Assembly (NCBI GenBank): GCA_016719015.1
Contig: JADKAZ010000004.1
Location: forward strand, 1 to 64,000
Direction: 5' to 3'
DNA from: Chitinophagaceae bacterium
GTDB taxonomy: Bacteria > Bacteroidota > Bacteroidia > Chitinophagales > Chitinophagaceae
Length of the DNA stretch: 64,000 nucleotides
Shown: positions 1-10,098 of the stretch, piece by piece
How the letters are laid out: every line of letters begins with the position of its first letter
Numbering within the stretch: the first letter of the stretch is position 1
Translations under genes and position numbers: made by a program
Notes under the pieces: model-generated
Seen by the model: the letters and a program-made list of their open reading frames with translations, nothing else
Databases searched by the model: none
What the model was told of the DNA's origin: nothing

Positions 1-317
1 ATGACATTGCATTTTTTTACACCCATAGAGGGTTACCCCGAAAAAAGTGCTATAGTAAAACTACGAAGTACTTGTTTGTTTGGAAAATCCCTTCTATATT
101 ACACGTCCGGTAAAAAAAAGAAACTGTTTTTTACTACGTAGAAAGTCCATCCAACCATTCCTGAAAAAATTAAATTATCCCCGAAAACGTTTGCCTTTCA
201 TAAGGAGATGGCATAGCTGCTCCTGAGATTGTTGTCTACTATCCACCGAAACTCCACATAAAATCCCATTCTTAGAAAGCCGGTTTACCAACCTTTCAAA
301 GAAACGAACGAACCAGT
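1..317. other. Noncoding leader of the surface-protein locus
   Basis: No convincing reading frame is present on either strand. The stretch is AT-rich and contains a perfect 8-bp palindrome CTACGTAG at 134-141. It precedes the small ORF at 318 and the giant gene at 652, so it may carry their promoter, but no clean TAnnTTTG element was found. Confidence 0.5.
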
Positions 318-575
318 ATGAGGAATTTTTTTACGCAAGGACAAACGAATAACGATTCAGCAACAGAACAGGCCCGCCGGTCTTCTTTAACGGTAGTGCA
401 TTGCAATAAGCACATCGCCTCCGCCGGCCGCATCACCACCACGTACATAGTTGACAACGATATAGTAGAGCAGGCACCCGAAGAAGTGTCATATTATTTA
501 TTGCCCGACCCGTATGCCGGAACAGCCAACGGGGATGAGTATTATAATAGAGTGCCCGATAATGAATATTATTAA
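318..575 (+). CDS. Small hypothetical protein (85 aa)
   Basis: An ATG-initiated frame of 85 codons ending in TAA, 76 bp upstream of the giant gene at 652. I do not recognise the protein. It is hydrophilic, has no signal peptide or membrane segment, and its tail is rich in Tyr, Asp, Glu and Asn, ending in EYY. Codon use is fairly GC-rich in third positions, like the first 50 codons of the giant gene that follows and unlike the rest of that gene. This supports coding weakly. Co-transcription with the giant gene is plausible. It could also be a chance frame in a long leader. Confidence 0.35.
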   Translation: MRNFFTQGQTNNDSATEQARRSSLTVVHCNKHIASAGRITTTYIVDNDIVEQAPEEVSYYLLPDPYAGTANGDEYYNRVPDNEYY

Positions 576-604
576 ATAAGAACACCAACGAACAAGCCAT
601 ATAC

Positions 605-625
605 CATACCGGCTTAGCCGGTATG
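605..625. promoter_or_regulatory. Palindromic hairpin upstream of giant gene A
   Basis: CATACCGGC, a TTA loop, then GCCGGTATG: a perfect 9-bp stem with a 3-nt loop between the small ORF and the giant ORF. No T-run follows, so it is not a standard intrinsic terminator. It could be an operator or a mRNA processing or attenuation structure. Confidence 0.45.
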
Positions 626-651
626 ATTACGAACCAAACGAACTACTGTTT

Positions 652-3600
652 ATGATTGCAACCACCTCTGCCACCCATGGCGGCAGCACCCACAACACTA
701 TTACCGCCAACGGCGGAAATAACCAAAACAATAAGTACATGCAAACAATTGCCATGAGCCGGCCGGCCCTGCCCGCCGCTGCTGTTACCAACCGTACCAG
801 CTTTATCCAGCGTATCTACCGCCAGTTGCTGCTGGCAACTTTTGTCCTTTTTGGATTAGGGGTGGGGCAGAGTTGGGGACAGCTTGCAACCTGGAATGTT
901 AGCACTTTGCCAGGTGGATTAAACAATTTTGGAACAAGCCCACTTGCAGCAACTACAACTGCTTCAAATGTTACTATTGGTGGAATAACCAGAGGTTCTG
1001 GTGTATCTACAACTGGAACAGGTGCTGCAAGAGCATTTGGCGGGTTGGGATTCAATTATGCTAATTCAGGACTTGCAATATCAGGCAATGCCTTTTTTAC
1101 TTTTACGGTAAAGGCCAACTCAGGATACAAGATTTCTCTTAGTTCGATTGATCCGTTTGATTATAGAAGGTCTGGGACAGGAGCTATTAGTGCATTAGTT
1201 CAATATCAGATTAATGCAGGTAGTTTTATAGATATAACAACTTTAAGTCTTTCGTCAAGTTCATCAGCGGGAGCATCAGCAGGCCCGGTAGATTTGTCAA
1301 CAATAACTGCTTTGCAAAATCTTACTTCTTCATCGACTGTTACATTTAGAATTGTTCCTTATGGTGCGTCTGGCGCAACAGGGACATTTTATATTTTTGA
1401 TGTAGCTGTATCTACCGCAAGTGATTTGTCAGTTAATGGTACAGTTGCTTTAGACTGTGTCCCCCCATCCATCACATCCGCCACAGCAGGGGCCAGCCCG
1501 ATATGTTCAAATGCAACAACAACATTAACAGCTACTGTTACTGGCACTAATCCATCTGTAACCTGGTGGACAGGTGCAGGTGGCACAGGCACACAAGTAG
1601 GTACGGGGCTTGTATCAAACCCGGTGGGTCCGGGTACCTACCATGCGTATGCAACAGGAGATTGCGGAACAGATGATGAAACAGTAATTGTTACAGGACA
1701 AGCAGCACCCAATGCAGGCACCAATGGAACATTGACGATATGCGAAGGAAGCACTGTAACAGCAGCCCAGTTGTTTGCACAATTAGGCGGCACACCCGAT
1801 GCTGGCGGTAACTGGACACCAGTACTGGCCGGAGCCGGAGTGTACACATATACAGTAACAGCAACATCACCCTGTACAACTAATGCAACAGCAACTGTAA
1901 CAGTATCAGAACAGGCAGCACCGGATGCAGGGAGCAATGGAACATTGACGATCTGCGAAGGAAGCACTGTAACAGCAGCCCAGTTGTTTGCACAATTAGG
2001 CGGCACACCCGATGCTGGCGGCAACTGGACACCAGTACTGGCCGGAGCCGGAGTGTATACATATACAGTAACAGCAACATCACCCTGTACAACTAATGCA
2101 ACAGCAACTGTAACGGTAACCGAACAGGCAGCACCGGATGCGGGCAGCAATGGAACATTGACGATCTGCGAAGGAAGCACTGTAACAGCAGCCCAGTTGT
2201 TTGCACAATTAGGCGGCACACCCGATGCTGGCGGTAACTGGACACCAGTACTGGCCGGAGCCGGAGTGTATACATATACAGTAACAGCAACATCACCCTG
2301 TACAACTAATGCAACAGCAACTGTAACAGTATCGGAGCAGGCAGCACCGGATGCGGGCAGCAATGGCACATTGACAATATGTGCAGGCAGCACCGTAACA
2401 GCCCCACAATTATTAGCAGCATTAGGTGGCTCACCTGATGGAGGCGGCAACTGGTCACCAGCATTAGCCGGAGCCGGAGTGTACACTTACACTGTCAATG
2501 CAACATCGCCATGTACCGGTAGTGTATCAGCAACTGTAACTGTATCAGAACAGGCAGCACCGAATGCAGGCACCAACGGAGCACTTACAATCTGTGCAGG
2601 CAGCACTGTAACAGCAGCACAATTATTTTTACAATTAGGCGGCACACCGGATGCAGGCGGCTCCTGGTCACCCACATTAGCCGGTGCCGGAGTTTATACA
2701 TATACCGTAACAGCAACATCACCCTGCACCACTGATGCAACTGCAACAGTGACAGTAACCGAACAGGCACAACCGAATGCAGGCAGCAACGGAACGCTTA
2801 CAATCTGTGAAGGCAGCACCGTAAATGCAGCGCAGTTATTAGCAGCATTAAATGGCACACCTGACCCATTAGGTTCATGGTCACCTGCCTTTGCAGGAGC
2901 CGGAGTGTACACTTATACTGTAACAGCAACAGCACCCTGCACTACTAATGCAACAGCAACCGTAACGGTGACTGAGCAGGCACAGCCGGATGCAGGAACA
3001 AACGGTTCACTGAACATTTGCTCAAGCACTCCATTAACAGCAACATTATTATTCAATGCACTGACCGGTACACCGGATGCAGGCGGCAACTGGACACCTG
3101 CATTAGCAGGAGCCGGAGTATATACTTATACTGTCAATGCAACAGCACCCTGTACGGTAGCAGCAACTGCAACAGTAACGGTAACTGTGCAGGCAGGACC
3201 AACCGCAACGATAGCATACTCTGCTGCAACCTATACCACAGCAGACCCTGTGCAGTCAGTTAATATAACTGGTACCCCCGCTTCAGGAACATTCTCTGCA
3301 CCTGTGGGATTAAGTATCAATCCGGTAAATGGTGATATCACACCATCCACCAGCACACCGGCTACTTACCTGGTAACGTACACAGTGCCTGCATCAGGAG
3401 TTTGTCCTGTTTATACAACTACAACGAGTGTAACCATCAATCCATTTGTATTAACAACTCTGGATTGTGCAACACCGCTTGATTTCAGCAGTGCGGTTGC
3501 ATTGTCTCCGACACAGGCACCGGGAGTTTGGTACACCGACCGGTATGCACCAAATGGTTTTGCTATCTCCGGTGATTTGGGTGGCAGCACATTAAAGCAT

Positions 3601-6600
3601 AGTATTAATGCAGCAGATGGTGAAGGTTCGAGACCAGGTGGTTTCAATACAGCTTTCTATAATACACAAGGCCGTAAATATGACCTGGAAGCCAACAGTG
3701 CTTCACTGAAAATAAAATTATATGTTCCTGCATCATGGGCATCATCCGGAAGAAGGATGGCCGGCCTGTGGGGAACAGCGTTTGATAATGCAAACGCAGT
3801 ATCAGGTTATCCTATTATTGAATTCAACAGTGATGGAGGCAATCCAAGATTCCGTTGTTATGAAACAGGAACCGGTGCATGGGTTGATCTTGGTCTTCCT
3901 GCAGGATTTGTGTATGACAGCTGGGTGGAGATGAGTATCAAACTCCGTTCAGACGGACAGTTCAGGTACAAAGTGGGCAACCTTGTTCATACTACAACAT
4001 CTGGAAGTAGCAGTTCTGTAAAAATCGCCAATGTTATTTTACAGGGACATAATAATCTCCCTGGTGTTACCTATGATATTTATTGGGATGACCTTGCTTC
4101 TAACACCGTAAGCCTGATTGTTACCAATCCAACAGGGGCTTGTCCTTCTGCTAACCTTACATTACCTGCGGTAACAGCATTTTCTAAATTACCGGTGGGT
4201 ACTACATTCGGTTACTTTACTAACGCCGGTTGTACTGTGTCAGTACCCGATGCCACACAGGTGGGTTCAGGTACTTATTATATCAAAGCCACCGCACCGG
4301 GCGGATGTTTTGATGTGGAACCGGTAACCGTAAGCATACCGGGATCAGTACATAACGTAACACAGTCAACAGACCATTGCACCATACAGGCAGCGATAGA
4401 TGCAGCCAATCCCGGCGATCATATCAAAGTGGATGCAGGTACTTATCATGAAAGTGCAAGCAACCGTTATGTGTTTGGTGTAAACGGTCCGCATAAATTC
4501 GGATTGTTCATTGATAAGGATAACCTGCTTATTGAAGGTCTGGATGCAGGCAACAACACAGTTGCAACTGCAAATGATGCAGCAGCAGTGGTAACAACCA
4601 ATGCCACCAACAATTTTGGTGTATCGGGTATTTTCGTACAGGCGAATGGTGTTACCATCAAAGGCCTGAAGATTGGCAACAACTATAATGATGCAAATGC
4701 CATTGATAATAACAAGACGTTTGAAATTGTAGGTAACAACTTCACCTTAGATAAGACATGGGTGAGCACAGCCAGTGATGAAGGTGCCGTGTACATGGGC
4801 CGTTGGGATGCGGCACACCCGATAACAGCTTACAGCTTTACCGATAATAAATTTGAGAACACATTAATATCCATCAACAATGGTGTTGGTCTTAGCGGAC
4901 CAAGAGCAGGCCGTGTGATAACAGGTAATGAATTTGTTGGTGTGGCCACACCATACCTTATCGGCTTCCGCGGCTGGAACGGTGCCGGTCCTGTACAGGG
5001 CTGGATCGTTGACCCTGTCGGCGGTGCAGTGGTAACAGGTAATACTTTCAACACAACAGGAGTTGTCAATTACATTGTGGCCCGTGGTAATGCCGGTGGT
5101 TATGTAAACAGTGAATTAGACTGGGCAGAAATGTGGAATATGAATACCTATGGCAACCATGTGGTAACACTTTCGAACTTTCCGACTTTTGATGTACGTA
5201 CATATACAGATGGAGCAGGTTATCCGCAAACAAGAAGGATATCACCTGCCATCCAGGAAAATATTAATATCGGTGCTACAGGCGATGTAGTACTGGTAAG
5301 TGCCGGAACTTATACAGAAAACCTTACGGTGAATAATGCCCTCAACTTCAGGGGTGCCAATTATAACATCTCTGCCGGGTACACACCTGGTGTTAGAGGA
5401 AGCGAATCAATCATTGTAGGCGAGGCCAATGTTTCTGCTACCGGTGTTACATTTGACGGGTTTAAATTTAATCATCCGGGAGGGGCCGACAAGCGGTTGG
5501 TGTACCTCACCGCTCCCAACATTACACTGACGGCGCAAAACAATATTTTTGATTTGCTTGGCTCCGTTAGTTCGGCCGTTTCTACAAATGACCAGACAGG
5601 CGCCACTTTAAACGTGACGAACAATAAGTTCATGAACCAGGTCTACAGCGGCTCTAAGCCCCTGTTACGTACAATCTATACAAAGAATACATTGTCCACG
5701 ATAACGGGTAATGATTTCACAAACAATGGACATAATATTTATATCGTAGGCACCGGAGCAAATAGCAGTGTTGTAAGCGGTAATCGTTTCACTACGGCGG
5801 GTATCGCTGTTCTTACGGGTGCAATATCAGGTGTTACTATAACCAATAATGATTTTGTAAGCGGTGGTGGAATCTATGCCGATGTTACCAGCAACCTTAC
5901 AGTTACCAACAACTCGTTTGCCAGTGGCGTAACCTTTGCCGCCTGGTTTACTTCTTCTATTGGCGCAGGAAATGTGGTTACAAATAATAGTTTACTCTCT
6001 CAATATACCTTTGGTGGACCTGCCTATGAAGGAATAACGTTGTTCAACTTTAGTGGTAGCCAAACGGTAGGGGCTACTTGCAACTGGTATGGATCTGCTA
6101 ATGCGGCAGCGGTAGCTGCCAAGATATCTGGAAGCTTTACATCAACACCATGGCTTGTCAATGCAGGTACACTCACTATGCCTGGCTTTATGCCAATGCC
6201 GGCAACTTGTACGGGTTCACCTGTGGTAATTACATCAGCAGTACCATCTCCTCAGACATGCGCAGGACTTGGTTCAATACTGGTTACATTCAGTGGCGGT
6301 TCAGCCAACTATACGGTTGACTGGGGTGCAACTCCTGCAACAGGACTTGCTGGCAGCCCATATAACATCACAGGTCTTGCCGCTGGCAATTATACCATTA
6401 CGGTCACCGATGCCAATGGTAATACAGCCACATCATCAGCTACGATACAGAATCTGCCGGTAACAAATACTTCAGATGCACCTAATACCTACTACACCAC
6501 CATCCAGGCTGCTATCAATGCGGCTGATCCGGGTGAAACGATTACAGTATGTGCAGGTACTTATGCAGAAAATGTGGTTGTCAGTAAATCATTGACAATA

Positions 6601-7137
6601 CTGGGCCCGAATGCAACAGTAAATGCCTGCAGTGGTACAAGGGTGGCAGAAGCCATCGTGGTACCTGCATCAGCAGCGATCAGCAGCGGTGAAATATTCC
6701 ATGTAGCGGCAAGTAATGTTACCATCTCCGGTTTCACTATTGATGGTGACAACACTTCAATCAACAGCGGATTTACCAGTACCAACGGTGCTGATATTGA
6801 TGCGGCAGAAGGTATCACTGTTTATGAAACAGGAGTAAACAACCTGACTGTTACGAATAATATCATTAAGAACCTTTCTTACTTCGGTGTTACACTGTAT
6901 GATTATCCTGCAGGTGTTCCATCCAGCGGACATGTTATTGCAGATAATAAGATACAAGACCTCGGTACCTACGATGCAGGTTCAGGTATTGCCCTTTGGG
7001 GTGGTGGTGTGTTGTTGTACAACAACCAGTATGCTGCTGTAACCAATAACTGCATGAGCAATGTAAGGATTGGTGTGCAGACAGGTAATTTCTCCCAGGC
7101 CAATCCCGGAGCAGTTGCATCAGGAAATCAGCGGTAA
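652..7137 (+). CDS. Giant secreted multidomain protein A, N-terminal part (frameshifted)
   Basis: This frame of 2,161 codons is the N-terminal two thirds of a protein that continues in the next frame from 7127. A cytoplasmic-looking stretch precedes a signal peptide whose hydrophobic core is at about residues 59-72, ending near SWGQ. Later ATGs at 739 and 754 are alternative starts. Domains in order: a beta-sandwich region (about 78-265); seven tandem 71-aa Ig-like repeats (350-846); a concanavalin-like region (about 938-1150); a right-handed parallel beta-helix opening with TIQAAIDAANPGDHI (about 1231-1840); one SprB-type repeat (about 1857-1934); and the start of a second beta-helix opening with TIQAAINAADPGETI. 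The architecture fits a secreted adhesin or polysaccharide-binding protein of the cell surface, but catalytic function cannot be assigned. The last four codons before TAA are out of register. Confidence 0.85.
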   Translation: MIATTSATHGGSTHNTITANGGNNQNNKYMQTIAMSRPALPAAAVTNRTSFIQRIYRQLLLATFVLFGLGVGQSWGQLATWNVSTLPGGLNNFGTSPLAATTTASNVTIGGITRGSGVSTTGTGAARAFGGLGFNYANSGLAISGNAFFTFTVKANSGYKISLSSIDPFDYRRSGTGAISALVQYQINAGSFIDITTLSLSSSSSAGASAGPVDLSTITALQNLTSSSTVTFRIVPYGASGATGTFYIFDVAVSTASDLSVNGTVALDCVPPSITSATAGASPICSNATTTLTATVTGTNPSVTWWTGAGGTGTQVGTGLVSNPVGPGTYHAYATGDCGTDDETVIVTGQAAPNAGTNGTLTICEGSTVTAAQLFAQLGGTPDAGGNWTPVLAGAGVYTYTVTATSPCTTNATATVTVSEQAAPDAGSNGTLTICEGSTVTAAQLFAQLGGTPDAGGNWTPVLAGAGVYTYTVTATSPCTTNATATVTVTEQAAPDAGSNGTLTICEGSTVTAAQLFAQLGGTPDAGGNWTPVLAGAGVYTYTVTATSPCTTNATATVTVSEQAAPDAGSNGTLTICAGSTVTAPQLLAALGGSPDGGGNWSPALAGAGVYTYTVNATSPCTGSVSATVTVSEQAAPNAGTNGALTICAGSTVTAAQLFLQLGGTPDAGGSWSPTLAGAGVYTYTVTATSPCTTDATATVTVTEQAQPNAGSNGTLTICEGSTVNAAQLLAALNGTPDPLGSWSPAFAGAGVYTYTVTATAPCTTNATATVTVTEQAQPDAGTNGSLNICSSTPLTATLLFNALTGTPDAGGNWTPALAGAGVYTYTVNATAPCTVAATATVTVTVQAGPTATIAYSAATYTTADPVQSVNITGTPASGTFSAPVGLSINPVNGDITPSTSTPATYLVTYTVPASGVCPVYTTTTSVTINPFVLTTLDCATPLDFSSAVALSPTQAPGVWYTDRYAPNGFAISGDLGGSTLKHSINAADGEGSRPGGFNTAFYNTQGRKYDLEANSASLKIKLYVPASWASSGRRMAGLWGTAFDNANAVSGYPIIEFNSDGGNPRFRCYETGTGAWVDLGLPAGFVYDSWVEMSIKLRSDGQFRYKVGNLVHTTTSGSSSSVKIANVILQGHNNLPGVTYDIYWDDLASNTVSLIVTNPTGACPSANLTLPAVTAFSKLPVGTTFGYFTNAGCTVSVPDATQVGSGTYYIKATAPGGCFDVEPVTVSIPGSVHNVTQSTDHCTIQAAIDAANPGDHIKVDAGTYHESASNRYVFGVNGPHKFGLFIDKDNLLIEGLDAGNNTVATANDAAAVVTTNATNNFGVSGIFVQANGVTIKGLKIGNNYNDANAIDNNKTFEIVGNNFTLDKTWVSTASDEGAVYMGRWDAAHPITAYSFTDNKFENTLISINNGVGLSGPRAGRVITGNEFVGVATPYLIGFRGWNGAGPVQGWIVDPVGGAVVTGNTFNTTGVVNYIVARGNAGGYVNSELDWAEMWNMNTYGNHVVTLSNFPTFDVRTYTDGAGYPQTRRISPAIQENINIGATGDVVLVSAGTYTENLTVNNALNFRGANYNISAGYTPGVRGSESIIVGEANVSATGVTFDGFKFNHPGGADKRLVYLTAPNITLTAQNNIFDLLGSVSSAVSTNDQTGATLNVTNNKFMNQVYSGSKPLLRTIYTKNTLSTITGNDFTNNGHNIYIVGTGANSSVVSGNRFTTAGIAVLTGAISGVTITNNDFVSGGGIYADVTSNLTVTNNSFASGVTFAAWFTSSIGAGNVVTNNSLLSQYTFGGPAYEGITLFNFSGSQTVGATCNWYGSANAAAVAAKISGSFTSTPWLVNAGTLTMPGFMPMPATCTGSPVVITSAVPSPQTCAGLGSILVTFSGGSANYTVDWGATPATGLAGSPYNITGLAAGNYTITVTDANGNTATSSATIQNLPVTNTSDAPNTYYTTIQAAINAADPGETITVCAGTYAENVVVSKSLTILGPNATVNACSGTRVAEAIVVPASAAISSGEIFHVAASNVTISGFTIDGDNTSINSGFTSTNGADIDAAEGITVYETGVNNLTVTNNIIKNLSYFGVTLYDYPAGVPSSGHVIADNKIQDLGTYDAGSGIALWGGGVLLYNNQYAAVTNNCMSNVRIGVQTGNFSQANPGAVASGNQR
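1699..3189 (+). repeat. Seven tandem 213-bp in-frame repeats
   Basis: Unit boundaries fall at 1699, 1912, 2125, 2338, 2551, 2764 and 2977. The period is exactly 213 bp (71 codons) and an eighth, diverged start lies at 3190. Each unit begins QA-P-AG-NG and contains ICEGSTV or a variant, AGAGVYTYTV, and the cysteine pair of IC and PC. Units 1-3 are nearly identical at DNA level while units 4-7 diverge progressively, which suggests recent expansion at the 5' end of the array. The encoded fold is probably a small Ig-like domain. Confidence 0.95.
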
Positions 7138-9994
7138 CACCATCTCAGCAAGGAGAAGAGGTATCTTCCATAACCTGTTCTATGGTGCAGCATCACCTTA
7201 TACAGTCAGCAACAATATCATCACTGGTGTGGTGAATGCAAATGAAGTAGTATGGGATGGTATTTTGATTGCTTCACAGGCTATTGCTTCAACAGCCAGC
7301 AATAACATCATCAATGGAGCAGGTATCACAAATCCTTCAGAAGGTATTGAAGTTTGGAATGCATTGCCTGCACCAACTGTATCAGGTGGTACTATCAGCA
7401 ATGTGAACATCGGGGTATCTGTCAATAACTTTGAAGGGTATAGTTTCAATGCAGATCCAACAGCAGCTACCATTGATGGTGTAACTATCAGTGGTGTAAC
7501 AGCAGCGGGTATTAAAATACATGACAATACGCTGAACACTAATGGTGCAACCGTTACTGCAGAAGTGAAGAATACCACTATCACTGGTGGCGCAGCCGGT
7601 ATATTAGTAAGTGGTGCAGATGCAACAGCCAACATTCACAACAACCCATCCACCATTACCGGTGCGGCCATCGGTATCGATGTGAATGCAGGTGCAGCCA
7701 CTGTTTACCGTAATACCATTACAGCCAATGGTATCGGTGTCCGTTCCATCAATGGTGGTAAACTGACATCTGTAACAGAAAACTTCATCACTAATAATAC
7801 CAGCGATGGAATACAGGTTGCAGCTGATGCAGGTGTTACCGGAAATATCAATACCAATAATCTTGCAGGCAATACCGGTTTTGGTATCAACAACCTGTCT
7901 GCTCCAACACTGGCCGCTACCTGTAACTGGTTCGGTTCAAATGTGGCAGCAGCAGTAGCAGCGAAAGTGTCAGGTAATGTTACTTATATTCTTTACCTGG
8001 CAACAGGTACGGATGAGCAACCGGGTACCGGCGGATTCCAGAATACCAGCTGTAAGACAATCGTAGTTGCAGACCCTGCGTTGGTGGATGTCAACATCAC
8101 CACCACTTCGGATGTGCTGATCAATGCGAACCTTGTTCCATTGAACTCCACCAACAGGGTGCATGTGCCGATACTAAACCTTGACCAGGATCCGGCGCAT
8201 ATTATTCCGGCCGGAACAACAAAAGTCAGGATTGACCTGGGTGATAAATTAAAATTAAATCTGTCATTCAACCTGGCTACCGCACCACTGAATACTTACT
8301 TCAACTGGACAAAAGTGGTAGAGAGTGGTAATGATGTGATTTATGGTGACCAGATAGCAGACCTGCCTGCAGATTTTGTAGGAGATGCGTGGTTTGAAGT
8401 GGATGCTGTTACCCCGGGCTTATCGCTGATAACTGCGAACTTCCAGGTAACCAATCATAATAACCCGACGAAGTTCCTGGTGGATGAGGTGACAACTAAC
8501 AACGCAGCTAACCTAAACTATACCGTACTGACTGCATTTACCATCACTCTTGATAATACAACTGATGTAACCTGCTTCGGCGGCAGCAACGGAAGTATTA
8601 CGGTACATGCCAACGGAGGTGCCACACCTTATCAATACAGTATTGATGGAGGAACAACCTGGTTACCTGCAGTACCAACAGCCGGTGGCCATACATTCAG
8701 CGGATTAACAGCCGGAACATATACTATCAAGGCGAGGGATTTCCTATCGCAGATAGTAACACTTGTTCCAAATGTTACAATTACTGAACCTCCTGTTATA
8801 ACGTTGAGCCCGACCGAAACACATGTTAATGTAAGTTGCTACAGCGGTAGTGATGGCAGCATTGATCTGAGTGTTAGCGGCGGTGGTGGAACACCAGGTT
8901 ATACTTACGCATACAGTTGGACAGCCAGTGCCGGTGGAGTAGTTCCATCTGGCCAGGAAAATAACCAGGATCTGTCAGGATTATTACAGGGCGACTACAC
9001 CGTACAGGTAACTGTGACCGATAATGCAGGATGTGTGAAAGTATTCCCGGCAGCATTGACCGTGACCATCACCCAACCAACTATTCTGAGTGCAACAGTG
9101 AACTCAACGAATGTTACCTGTAACGGTGCGAACGATGGCACCATCACCATCACTTTACCAACAGGTGGCTACGGAACATATGAGTATCGTTTGAATACAG
9201 GTACATGGCAGGGAAGTGGCAGCTTCAGTGGTCTTGCACCCGGCTTCTACAGTGTGCAGATAAGAGATGCAGCACATCCTGCTTGTTTCATCGTGTTGAA
9301 TGCAGCACTTGAAATAACACAACCTCCTGTACTGAATGCATCGGTAACAGCCATTAACCATGTGACATGCGCAGGCAACAGCAGCGGTAGTGTAACAGTT
9401 ACTGCAACAGGTGGCACTCCTGGTTATACCTACAGCCTGGATGGTGGTCCGTTCCTGAATAATGGCGGAACATTTACCGGGCTGGCAGCAGGGCCACATA
9501 CCGTGGTGGCGAAAGATGCGAATGGTTGTCTGAAATCAGTGCCATTCACCATCACAGAACCATTGAATACGGATGTGACACTGGGAGCAGTGTTTGATAA
9601 TAACTTCTTCCTGGCTAATGGTGATGAAATCAATGTGGTATATAACATCATCGAGATAGCAGGTAAGGCTGCCACACCGGCAGTGCTGCGGATATTTAAA
9701 CCGGCTGGTTATGATGTGATATTTAATAACACTCTGACCACTTCGATGAGCCTGCCGGTGGATAACCAAAAATGGACACAGACATTTGCCAACAGTTTGT
9801 ATTATGAATTCACCAGGAATGGACCGGGTGGAAATAACAAAATCAACTGTTATGAGTTCCTGCGACTGGGCTTTACCGTGAAGAGAAATACCTTCAACGT
9901 ATCCACCTTCAACCTCAATGCACAGTTCAGGGCTGCGGTAAGTGAAGTGATTTTGAATAATAATAACATCTCGTTGTTGTTAGTAGGACAGTAA
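7127..9994 (+). CDS. Giant secreted protein A, C-terminal part (frameshifted)
   Basis: This frame continues the upstream giant protein after a one-base shift near 7125-7127. Removing one A restores ASG-ISGNTIS across the junction. There is no convincing independent start; TTG at 7070 is the first formal one. It encodes the rest of the second beta-helix (to about 7960), then a module opening ADPALVDVNI (8069-8533) that recurs in the next two genes, then four SprB-type repeats marked by VTCFGGSNGSI, VSCYSGSDGSI, VTCNGANDGTI and VTCAGNSSGSV (about 8560-9560), and a terminal 142-aa module (9566-9991). It ends in LLLVGQ with no type A or type B T9SS sorting domain that I recognise. The reconstructed full protein is about 3,113 aa. 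Expected location is the cell surface or the medium. Confidence 0.8.
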   Translation: MSGNTISARRRGIFHNLFYGAASPYTVSNNIITGVVNANEVVWDGILIASQAIASTASNNIINGAGITNPSEGIEVWNALPAPTVSGGTISNVNIGVSVNNFEGYSFNADPTAATIDGVTISGVTAAGIKIHDNTLNTNGATVTAEVKNTTITGGAAGILVSGADATANIHNNPSTITGAAIGIDVNAGAATVYRNTITANGIGVRSINGGKLTSVTENFITNNTSDGIQVAADAGVTGNINTNNLAGNTGFGINNLSAPTLAATCNWFGSNVAAAVAAKVSGNVTYILYLATGTDEQPGTGGFQNTSCKTIVVADPALVDVNITTTSDVLINANLVPLNSTNRVHVPILNLDQDPAHIIPAGTTKVRIDLGDKLKLNLSFNLATAPLNTYFNWTKVVESGNDVIYGDQIADLPADFVGDAWFEVDAVTPGLSLITANFQVTNHNNPTKFLVDEVTTNNAANLNYTVLTAFTITLDNTTDVTCFGGSNGSITVHANGGATPYQYSIDGGTTWLPAVPTAGGHTFSGLTAGTYTIKARDFLSQIVTLVPNVTITEPPVITLSPTETHVNVSCYSGSDGSIDLSVSGGGGTPGYTYAYSWTASAGGVVPSGQENNQDLSGLLQGDYTVQVTVTDNAGCVKVFPAALTVTITQPTILSATVNSTNVTCNGANDGTITITLPTGGYGTYEYRLNTGTWQGSGSFSGLAPGFYSVQIRDAAHPACFIVLNAALEITQPPVLNASVTAINHVTCAGNSSGSVTVTATGGTPGYTYSLDGGPFLNNGGTFTGLAAGPHTVVAKDANGCLKSVPFTITEPLNTDVTLGAVFDNNFFLANGDEINVVYNIIEIAGKAATPAVLRIFKPAGYDVIFNNTLTTSMSLPVDNQKWTQTFANSLYYEFTRNGPGGNNKINCYEFLRLGFTVKRNTFNVSTFNLNAQFRAAVSEVILNNNNISLLLVGQ
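9566..9991 (+). other. 142-aa C-terminal module, copy 1 (protein A)
   Basis: It begins NTDVTLGAVF and ends at the stop codon. It aligns without gaps over 142 residues to the end of protein B (21523-21948), with 90 identities counted by hand. The conserved blocks include AGKAAT, KPAGY, GPGGNN and FNLNAQFRAA. Confidence 0.85.
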
Positions 9995-10003
9995 AATATA
10001 ATC

Positions 10004-10035
10004 AATGATGAATGGGCAACTGCCCATTCATCATT
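10004..10035 (+). terminator. Strong hairpin after giant protein A
   Basis: A perfect 15-bp inverted repeat AATGATGAATGGGCA / TGCCCATTCATCATT separated by AC begins 10 bp after the giant gene's stop. No clean T-run follows (CAATAAAAAAC), so it may act as a terminator or as an mRNA-stabilising or processing hairpin before the next gene. Confidence 0.5.
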
Positions 10036-10098
10036 CAATAAAAAACAACAACAGAAAAACGATTCAGCAGATTGAAAAACATTTTAAAATACGGAACG

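Noticed and set aside
1638..2486. A 282-codon antisense frame across the repeat array
   Set aside because: It mirrors the 213-bp repeats of giant A on the opposite strand; its periodicity and composition follow from the sense coding sequence.
1699..3189. Possible CRISPR array
   Set aside because: The repeats are 213 bp, contiguous and in frame, with no spacers and no cas genes nearby.
7070..7126. TTG 7070 as an independent start for the second part of giant A
   Set aside because: The residues before 7127 in that frame do not fit the beta-helix, while the upstream frame does up to the junction.
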